Part shown: positions 56,323 through 64,000 of the stretch, one piece after another | Position numbering within the stretch: position 1 is the first letter of the stretch | How the letters are laid out: each line of letters starts with the position of its first letter | Source of the DNA: Sophora flavescens | Lineage: Eukaryota; Streptophyta; Magnoliopsida; Fabales; Fabaceae | Length of the DNA stretch: 64,000 bases | NCBI GenBank assembly: GCA_030762895.1 | Contig: CM061065.1 | Location: forward strand, 62,004,200 to 62,068,199 | Reading direction: 5' to 3' | Made by a program: the position numbers and the translations under genes | The notes under the pieces: generated by a model | Told to the model about the DNA's origin: nothing | The model's input: the letters and a program-made list of their open reading frames with translations, nothing else | Databases searched by the model: none

Positions 56323-56357
56323 TAAACTCTAAAGTTTGGCTTAACATCTATAAGAGT

Positions 56358-57947
56358 ATGGCTTCCAATGACTGTTTGAATGAAGGGGCTTCCCTTGGAC
56401 GCCCTCATTCCTTCAATGGATCGAAGTATATCTATTAGAAGGAAAGAATGGTAATCTTTCTTGAGGCAGCAGGTGTTGACATATGGGATGCAGTAGAAAA
56501 TGGACCATTTGTTCCCTCTACTGTAGATGCTAATGGTGCTCCAATAAATAAGCCTAAAACTGAATGGAATGAGGATGATAAGAAAAGAGTTCAATATAAT
56601 GCACGTGCTAAGAATATTATAACATCTACTTTAAGCCGTGATGAGTTTTTCAGGGTTTCAAATTGCAAATCAGCAAAGGAGATGTGGGATACATTGCAAG
56701 TAACACATGAAGGAACCACAGATGTCAAAGGAGCAAGAATGAACACCCTCACACATGAGTATGAGCTGTTCAGAATGAAGCAAGGAGAACCTATTACTGA
56801 AATGAAAAAGTGATTCACTCACATTGTCAACCAACTTTATGGTCTTGGAAAAGCTATATTTAATGAGAATCAAATTAACAAAGTAATGAGATGCTTGAGC
56901 AGGGAAAGGCAGCCTAAAGTCACTGCAATCTCAGAATCTAGAGACCTCTCATCAATGACCATTTTCACATTGTTTGGAAAACTACAAGAGTATGAATTGG
57001 AGTTGAACAGACTGAATGAGAATGAAGAAACTAACAAAAATAAAAGGGGATTGGCTCTGAAATCACAAGTCGGAGAAGTAGAAGACAATGATGATGATGA
57101 TTTAGCACAAGAGGCAGAATCTGAAGAAGAGATGGGAATGCTAGTTAGAAAATTCAAGAAGTTCCTAAAGAAGAAATGCAACTTCAAAAGAAAGCCATCC
57201 ACTTTTCAAAGGAGAAATTTCAGCAAACGTGACAACTCTTCCAACAACATCACATGCTATGAATGTGGAAAGAATGGCCACATGAAGCTTGACTGTCCAA
57301 AACTGCAAAAGAAGGACAAAACAGAAAAGTTTGTCTCAAAGGACAAAAAGTGGAGAAAGCCAAGAAAGGCCTACATTGCTTGGTATGATAATGATGTAGA
57401 TTCCACTGAATAATCTGAATCTTAGGAGGCAAACCTGTGTTTGATGGCCAGCAATCATAGTGATTCAGAAAGTGAAGTAAGTTCTAATTATCAACCTTCT
57501 TATGATGAATTGAAAAATGCTTTTGAAGAACTTCATAAAGAATCCATTAGACTTGCTAGATTGATAATTAAGTCTAAGAAAACCATCAGATGCCTAGAAG
57601 AGAAAAATTTTGTTTTAAACAAAGAGCTAGATAAATTAAAAACAGAAAATTGTGTTGTAAAAGAAAGATTGGCTACTGTTTTGGAACCACCTATATGTGA
57701 TAATTGTCCTAAGTTGGAGAAACATATAAATCATTTGAATGGTGATCTATCTAGAATTACTAGTGTTAAAGACAACTTGAATGCATTACTTGGACAACAA
57801 AACGAAATGAAAAACCAAGTTGATTTAGTGTACAAAAGTGAAAGAAAGGCAAAACCTTTAGAAAATTTCATGTTTCTCATTATGCTAATGCATCACAATA
57901 TGCTAGATGTCATTATTGCAATAGAAAAGGTGCTTTCTGCAATTTGA
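56358..57947 (+). pseudogene. SIRE-like gag
   Basis: ATG at 56358 (MASNDCLNEG). A TAG replaces an expected Trp codon at 56436-56438 (IY-stop-KERM; the inverted copy has Trp). A TGA lies at 56811-56813 and a stop near 57412. The CCHC knuckle CYECGKNGHMKLDC is near 57255. A long charged, coiled-coil-like stretch follows (57441-57860, LEEKNFVLNKELDKLKTE), as in SIRE/Maximus gag. The end has CHYCNRKGAFCN and WVPKGT-like words near 57915-57995. Confidence 0.85.
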
Positions 57948-58330
57948 GAAATAATTATTCATTGCATATAAGACAAATATGGGTTCCAAAAGGAACTTTA
58001 TCATACTCTAACCATGAAGGACCCAAGAAAAGTTGGGTACCTATAGCACAAACATAAAATTTTGTTTTGTAGGTGTGGTGGAAGGTCAAGAGCAAAGATT
58101 GGAATCATGATATAGAGCCTTCTCCAAACACAAAATGGGTAACAATTAAGAAATAATATTGATTGAATATGTTTTCTAATTATCATTATTAATGTGTGAT
58201 TGTGAATCTTTCTGTGTTGACTTATATATCATTGTATAGTACGTCTACATTGTTCTATTAAAGTTATTTGATCAATCTTGAAATAATCATATGGCTTTTG
58301 TTTCACAAATTGAATCTAAGAAAATTGATG

Positions 58331-58541
58331 AAGCCTTAAATGATTGGTTTTACTTGCTATGCAACAATTAACTTTGAACATGATCTCTATCATAAGAACT
58401 TTTATTCAAAGTAGAGAAATTGAGATTGAATATGTTGATACAACTAAACAACTTGCTGATATTTTTACCAAGCCCTTGAACAAGGAAAGCTTCTTTTTCA
58501 TTAGAAGAGAATTGGGCATAATTGATCAATTCTATATCTAA
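58331..58541 (+). pseudogene. C-terminal end of SIRE-like RNase H
   Basis: The frame reads EIEYVDTTKQLADIFTKPLN and FFFIRRELGIID, the standard end of copia RNase H. Protease, integrase, RT and most of RNase H, expected between 58060 and 58330, are deleted. The element could not move on its own. Confidence 0.85.
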
Positions 58542-59013
58542 TCTCTAAAGAAACAAAAGAAAATAAAAAAAGGAACGAATTTAGATGGACACGTTCTTTT
58601 TGATTTGTCCCTGCACCTATCCCTCTATCATGAACAATTTTATATGCAATGTTTGAATGTTTAAATGCTTGCCTTCTCTATTGCTTTGAATGTTTCTTTT
58701 CTTTACCTTTTTGATAATGCCAAAATGGGGAGGAAAAAGTATGATATAGAGAAAGGGGATAATAACAGATTATACATGCATATGTTGAAGGGGAGCTTAT
58801 AAGCTTACATGATTAATAGGGAGTAAATCAAATAAGCTTACATGATTAATGGGGAGTAAATCAAACTATGCTCTGATAATATTTTTTTTGCTCTGATATA
58901 CTTCTGCTATGATACCATGATATAAATCTGTCAAAAACACTTAGCTTCTGCTACACTTATACTCTGGTCTTATAATTTGTTAGAAGATTTGTCATAATAA
59001 AAAAGGGGGAGTT
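58542..59013 (+). other. 3' internal region and polypurine tract of the SIRE-like element
   Basis: No ORF. It contains tttttgataatgccaaaatggg and ends aaaaaagggggagttt, the PPT typical of this lineage, directly before the LTR. Confidence 0.75.
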
Positions 59014-60768
59014 TGTAAGACTTAATGACTTAGAGATTTTGATATATGACAAATACAATTTAATGTGTGTGCAAGTGTTTTAGTGTCAAATTGCAAAGAC
59101 AGGTATCAAGCAGTGATCAACAAGTTCATTAAGCAAATTCAAGGAAGAACTTGAAGGAATCAATGAGCTGCATGTAGAAATCAAAAGAGAAAAGTCAAAG
59201 ATCAAAGGATCATCAAGACCAAGATTAATGGAGAATTTTAGATTTAAGTCTTAGATGATTTGTAAGAGAAAAAAAATCTCTTAGTCACAAAATAGCTCAA
59301 TTAAAAAGTTGCATGAAGAAAATCAATTTTCATAACCTGCATTAAAATGAATAAGTTTTCGTTAATGAAAATGATTTTTAGAAATAAGAAGCGCTCGTCC
59401 ACTAAAGTAATAGAAGCGCTCATCCAACACAAGTGATAGAAGCCTCGTCCAACACAAGTGACAGAAGCACTCGTCCACTAAAGTGACAGAAGTGCTCGTC
59501 CACTAAAGTGATACAAGCGTTCGTCCACTAAAGTGACAGAAGTGCTCGTCCACACAAGTCTTTGGACTTGCTAAGTCCTTAATAAGAAGCTCCGTCCAAT
59601 GATGTGGTATATGGAGCTGCTCTACTATCAACTATGAGCCCTGAGGATTGAAGACGACGCTGATGTAGAATCTTATTTCAAGAACCAGAATCATGAAAAC
59701 AGATTCTGTTATCAGACCCAAATCTGTTTTAATTGATCCCAACGACTATAACTTGTTTTCTATATAAAGAGGGATCAAAGGAACACTTTCAACGAATCAC
59801 AACCAGATCAGAAATTTTACGAAAACAATTTGAGAAATCAATTGTGAAAATCATTCATCATCTTTCTTGAGCTTTATTGTAAAAAGAGTGTTTCATTCTC
59901 ATAAGTGCTTCAATTTGTTTATCTGACTATTGAGAGTTACGAATCAATTTTTTGTTTTATTTGATTGTAAAGAGAGAGGGAGTCTCTCTGAGTTATTAGG
60001 GTGAGGTATCCCTAAGGAAGAACATTGAGGCTCTTCACAAGAGTGTGGTATCTCGAGGTGAAAGAGTGCTCTGTGGTGTAAAAGTTTTTCAAGCTACCTG
60101 GCTAAAGCTTGTTGTGTTAGTGTGTGAAAACTCACACGTGGAGCGGGGACTGGATATAGGTCACAGCGGTGGTAACTGAACCAGGATATATATGGTTGTG
60201 TGGTATCTCTAAACTCAAACTCTCTAATTTCTGTCTTGCGCATATAACTGTGATCTTGATGTTCTAAGTATTCAATTGATATCAGTTCTTAATCTGCATA
60301 AACAGTAATGAATCTTGAGTAAACTGTAATAATAACCGTGTATTCAATTCTATTCTCAAGGATCAATATTTGAATTGAATCTTGCATCATATGTGATCAA
60401 ATTCGAATAACTTAATTTTTATTTCTTAATCACTGAAACTGAAACATGCAAGTTTGTTCTTGATTGTTAATGCTTGTATCCGAAACTTGCACAACTTGTT
60501 CTTAATCTTTAAAGGCTTAATCAGTTTCTGTATTCTGTTATTATTGAGTTTTGAACCTGAACCTATTCTGTGATCTATTAATTCTGAATCAATATTTCTT
60601 ATCCTCATCACCTTCTATTCAAGATTTTATATAAACCCTTCATTGTTTTTGTAAAAGATCCCGAGGCCACAAATCTGAAAACTAAAGTTTTGTGAAAATT
60701 TTGAAGAGGGAAAGATTTTAAGAATACTCAATTCACCCCCCTCTTGAGTCGTTGAAGCCAAAACAACA
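59014..60768 (+). repeat. SIRE-like 3' LTR, complete, 1755 bp
   Basis: It starts TGTAAGACTTAATGACTTAG after the PPT and ends GCCAAAACAACA. It has a gcgctcgtccactaaagtga minisatellite at 59390-59560 and a TATA box at 59761-59769. It adjoins TR-GAG LTR sequence at 60769. Confidence 0.92.
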
Positions 60769-62097
60769 TTTATGACCCTTTATGCCCAGATTAGTATGGC
60801 CACGCTCCATTGAGCACGGTCGTGCTTAACAAGGAGCACGCTAGTGCTCTATTTTGAAACCCAGAGCAAGGCACGCTTTTGAGCACGCCCGTGCTCTGCA
60901 GGCAGCACGGCCATGCTTTCCTGCAGGTCCAGCATGCCCGTGCTGAGGGTGAGCACGGTCCAGAACAGAAATCAGAATGTTGAAATAGGGGTTTTCACCC
61001 CAAACGCTTAAAAGACTTAATAAGATACCAACGGAACATGAAGACCAAAGACAAGTGATAAGATGTTGTACCTTGGTAGCCTAGTGTTCGCTCCAAGGGG
61101 GCCTTGATGCTTGATGGTCAAGGTTTTGAGCTCTGGTGCTTAATGACTAGAGTGTTGTTAATGCTAAAAAGACTTAACAATGAACATTAAATGATAATCC
61201 TCGATAGCCTAGTGGTCGAGGTGTTGATGATGATAAAACTTGGGTAGCCTAGTGGCCCAAGTGGAGGTGGTGGTTGTGGTTGTGTGTTGTTTGCCATGCA
61301 TTCACGTATCAGAGATGTTGATTGTAGGTTGTACAACATAGGGGAGGTTGTCCGAGAGTAAGAAGATCTGGCCGTCACTGGGATTCGTTCAAAAGGGAAT
61401 CAAGTATACACCGTGGTGGCACATCTGAGAATAAGATGTGTCGGCTGTCCTAGGGGTCCACCCATGGTTTGGTGGATTGCCCCGGCGTTGGTGCTTATTG
61501 ACCAATGTGGAAATGTAACCCTAAAGTTAGCATCCTGAGTTAGTTTGGATCCAAGTACATAGTAGAGGAGTGGAGCAGAACTGCATTGCATAGCATACAC
61601 GTTATATGATGATGATTGTTTTTATATTCCTGTTTGATATAACATGCTAGTTTGATGTATGCTCGTCTTGCTAACTGCTTCCTTGCCGTTATATTCAAAT
61701 ATATGTTTCTTACTCCCTATCTCTATGTTTCTTGTTTGTGGCATGTATCGCTATGCAGAGGTCGATGTGCAGCCTGTTGAGAATTGGCTTAGAGGAGCCG
61801 CGAATCGTAGATAGGATTTCCCATTTTCAGTAGTTGTTTAGTTGTTCCGGTTGTATCCAAGTTGTTTTATCGGATTGATTATACCAGCTCTGTAGTGTGA
61901 CATCGGGGTTGGGTTCGTTTATGGTTTTGTTTTATGTTATGTTTTCTTTATAAACATGTTTTGGTTATTTCCGCGTTATGTTACAATCCGGCAGTCTCTA
62001 CCCACCTGTTTTGATAATTATATATAATTGCATGTGTTCTCTCTCTTTTATAAATGTGTTGTCGCTTTTGAATGCATGCGGGGTAGAGAGTGTCACA
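60769..62097 (+). repeat. TR-GAG 5' LTR, right part
   Basis: It contains gagcacg..cgtgctc words (60800-60960), then non-repeated LTR sequence to TGTCACA at 62097. The first ~570 bp repeat 51871-52484. Confidence 0.78.
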
Positions 62098-62102
62098 TTT
62101 AA

Positions 62103-62114
62103 TGGTATCAGAGC
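62103..62114 (+). other. Primer binding site of the TR-GAG element
   Basis: TGGTATCAGAGC, a perfect initiator-Met PBS, five bases after the LTR end. Confidence 0.9.
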
Positions 62115-62282
62115 AGTTTGGCCCTGTCCGGACGTGGTATAAGTCTGTTGCGAGTCTTCTGTGTGTTTTGTTTGAATTATCTTTACTTGTTATAGATAAT
62201 GATGCTCTAGTATTAAGAACCGTTAGACCTTCCTGCCCGGTTCCACGTGCTTAACTATTGTCTCGGGTAAATGCAGGGACCA

Positions 62283-63344
62283 ATGGCAGGAAGAGGTAGG
62301 AAAGGACAAGCGATTGCTGATGCTTTGGTACTGCTCGCCAACACCAAAGGCCAAAACCAGAACCACAACAACGATGGACCAGCTAAGTTTTAGGGATTGG
62401 ATAAGTTCCAGCAAAACAACCCGCCATCTTTTAAGGGAGCATACGACCTGGAGGGAGCTTTGTTATGGTTGAGGGAGACTGAGAAGATCTTCCAAGCTAT
62501 GGGGTGCAACAAACAGCATAAGGTCATCATTGGGACATTTATGCTAACATAGGAGGCTGAACATTGGTGGGAGAACTGTCGTCAGCGTATCCAGGCCGAA
62601 GGTACTATGATCACATGGACGGTATTTAAGGACAGGTTTCTCGAGAAGCACTTTCCGGCGGACATCAAGGACAAAAAGGAGATGGAGTTTCTGACGCTGA
62701 AGCAGGGCAACATGTCAGTAGGAGAGTATGCAGCTAAGTTTGAGGAGCTCACCCGTTACTATACATTGTACCAGTATGTGGCGGACGACCGCTCCAAGTG
62801 CGTAAAGTTTGAGGCCGGTCTGCGTCCAGAAATCAAGCAGGCTATCAGCTACCAGGAGATCCGAGTCTTTTCCACCTTGGTAAACAAGTGCCGAATCTTC
62901 GAGGATTCTTACAAGTCCAGGATCGCAAGCCGTAAGAGTTCAGATGTTCAGAGCAGTAAGGATGATGATCAGAAGGATGAAGAAAGACAACGTCTGGCTC
63001 CGATCGGTCGGGACTTCAAGAGGAGTGGAAAGGAGCAATGATTCTCAGCAGGTAAGCCTAAGGACTGGGATTCCTCTAGGTCTATCAGGTATGGTAAATG
63101 TGGAGTAAGTCACTATACCCATCAATGCAAGGATCCGGAAATCATCTATTTTAAGTGTGGCAAGTATGGCCACTTCCGTCGAGACTGCGAAGAAGATAAG
63201 TCAGAGCCACAGAATGTTAGCAGGAATCAGAAGCCTCAAGGCAATTGGCTGAAGACCACTGGGAGGGTCTACTCTCTTAGTGGAGCTGGAGTCTCCGAGT
63301 CCAAGGACTCAACCCAAGGTACGAGCTTAATTGTTGAAAGTTAA
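62283..63344 (+). pseudogene. TR-GAG Gag protein relic
   Basis: ATG at 62283 (MAGRGRKGQAIADALVLLAN). One frame of 353 codons is interrupted by stops at about 62391 (AKF-stop-GLDKF), 62551 (FMLT-stop-EAEHWW) and 63039 (GKEQ-stop-FSAGK). The longest open block, from 62607, has WTVFKDRFLEKHFP and LTLKQGNMSVGEY, the Ty3 Gag core, close to the Tekay element's SLKQGNMTVGDY. Both CCHC knuckles near 63093-63187 have lost their first Cys (YGKCGVSHYTHQC, YFKCGKYGHFRRDC). The frame ends at 63344 where protease would normally begin. Confidence 0.88.
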
Positions 63345-63397
63345 CTAGTTGAGGTGATAGAAATTTCGAGGACGAAATTTTTATATGGGGGTGGAAT

Positions 63398-64000
63398 TGT
63401 AACACCCCGTTTTCCATTAAGTGCTTCCGTGAGTGCCTTGTTTGTTTGGTTAAGACTTAGGGCTTAACTTAGTTTTGTTGTTGGAGGGCTAAGTGGGATT
63501 TCTAGGCTTAAAATCCCTTTATGGTACATGAGCACGACCATGCTCATGTCTAGCACACCCGTGCTTGTTAGGCGCGTCTTGTGACTGTCTGAGTCACAAG
63601 CACGACCGTGCTTATTAGGGAGCATGATCGTGGTCAGTACAGGACCGCGTCTCGCTGACGCTAAGTGAGCACGCCCGTGCTCACCAAGGAGCACGAACGT
63701 GCTCACTTAGCGTCAGCGAGACGCGGTCCTGCCCTGAGCATGATCGTGCTCCCTAATGAGCACGACCGTGCTTGTGACTCAGACAGTGAAATAGGAGGCA
63801 GAAGCACGAGGGTTTTCGTGTGAAACCCTGTTTTGGCACATTGGGCAATCCTAGTGTGGCAGAAACCTCTTCCCTTGAACCCCTTGAAGTTCTTGGTGTT
63901 CTTGCTTTAGTTTGGGGAGAGGAGTAGCGTGCTAGTATTGTTTGAGGTAACGTTATCTCCCCTCTCTCTTAGTCTCTTTTCTATTATTAGATCTAGAGAC
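63398..64000 (+). repeat. TR-GAG 3' LTR, cut by the window edge
   Basis: It begins TGTAACACCCCGTTTTCC after the sequence gaggacgaaatttttatatg and a purine tract. It matches 50949-51170 from 63793 to the window end. It holds a large palindrome at 63585-63786. Confidence 0.88.
63585..63786. repeat. ~202-bp near-perfect palindrome in the TR-GAG LTR
   Basis: Arms of about 98 bp run from ctgtctgagtcacaagcacg on the left to cttgtgactcagacag on the right. They meet around a loop of about six bases (accaag) near 63684-63690. The inner arms are perfect over the aggaccgcgtctcgctgacg stretch, with a handful of mismatches elsewhere. It is G+C-rich in an AT-rich region and built partly from gagcacg/cgtgctc words. 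Confidence 0.9.

Larger units (their letters stand above)
50949..64000 (+). mobile_element. Non-autonomous gag-only Ty3 element (TR-GAG type), incomplete at both ends
   Basis: 5' LTR parts (50949-52484 and 60769-62097, separated by SIRE copies) end TGTCACA. An initiator-Met PBS follows (62103), then gag (62283-63344). Then, with no protease, RT or integrase, come the sequence tttcgaggacgaaattt, a purine tract, and a 3' LTR from 63398 that runs off the window. The 3' LTR matches 50949-51170 from 63793 on. The 5' LTR lacks its first ~400 bp. gag resembles that of the Tekay element, so a Tekay-type autonomous partner is plausible (inference). Confidence 0.75.

Overview
This is a eukaryotic, almost certainly dicot plant, chromosomal window. 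It has introns with GT..AG borders, AT-rich intergenic DNA and many plant retrotransposons. SIRE/Maximus-type and Tekay-type LTR families, tRNA-derived SINEs and a GrxC2-type glutaredoxin suggest a legume, but I cannot name a species. Host genes are few: the last four exons of a rolling-stone-like membrane protein gene (6860-7727, +) and two intact paralogous glutaredoxin genes on the minus strand (11642-13913 and 26157-28421). Nearly everything else is transposable elements, their LTRs and satellite-like repeats.

Layout. 1-~690: 3' end and 3' LTR of an LTR retrotransposon. 871-6844: a complete but decayed copia element (minus) with TSD GTTTT. It sits in the intron just before the first visible rolling-stone-like exon, and a ~1 kb MULE sits inside its 3' LTR. 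6860-7727: 3' exons of the membrane protein gene. 8746-9125: a MITE. ~9338-10796: a solo SIRE-like LTR. ~11371-16338: glutaredoxin copy 1 with its promoter and a 1.5 kb AT-rich minisatellite that carries a SINE. 16339-20850: repeat debris, a local tandem duplication with a SINE at its junction, and a Tat-like solo LTR (TSD CCAAA). 20920-25575: nested small TIR elements holding a Tekay-family solo LTR (TSD CCTAC). ~25891-30095 and 50066-50484: glutaredoxin copy 2 and its minisatellite, split by a 20 kb insertion.

That insertion (30096-50065) is a clean nest. A long-TIR MULE (9-bp TSD with one mismatch) contains a copia element (31371-48211, TSD CATAT). The copia element contains a Tekay/Del Ty3 chromovirus (32571-44173, minus, TSD AGCTG) with 3.4 kb LTRs and a 1394-codon open frame. 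Two hAT-type MITEs, a SINE and a CACTA terminus also lie in the MULE.

50949-64000: a non-autonomous gag-only Ty3 element (TR-GAG type). Its 5' LTR is broken by a head-to-head, partly deleted pair of SIRE-like copia copies that form a ~2 kb-arm inverted repeat. Its 3' LTR carries a ~200 bp near-perfect palindrome.

Relative ages follow from the nesting: glutaredoxin segment duplication, then MULE, then copia, then Tekay. The two glutaredoxin coding regions differ at 9 of 315 bases by eye, only two of them changing amino acids, so both look selected. I found no cellular system that looks new. The most notable items are the retroelement that left only 20 bp of intron before a splice acceptor while supplying a CTAAC branch-point match, the Tekay element whose RT has lost two of its three catalytic aspartates, the inverted SIRE pair, and the LTR palindrome.
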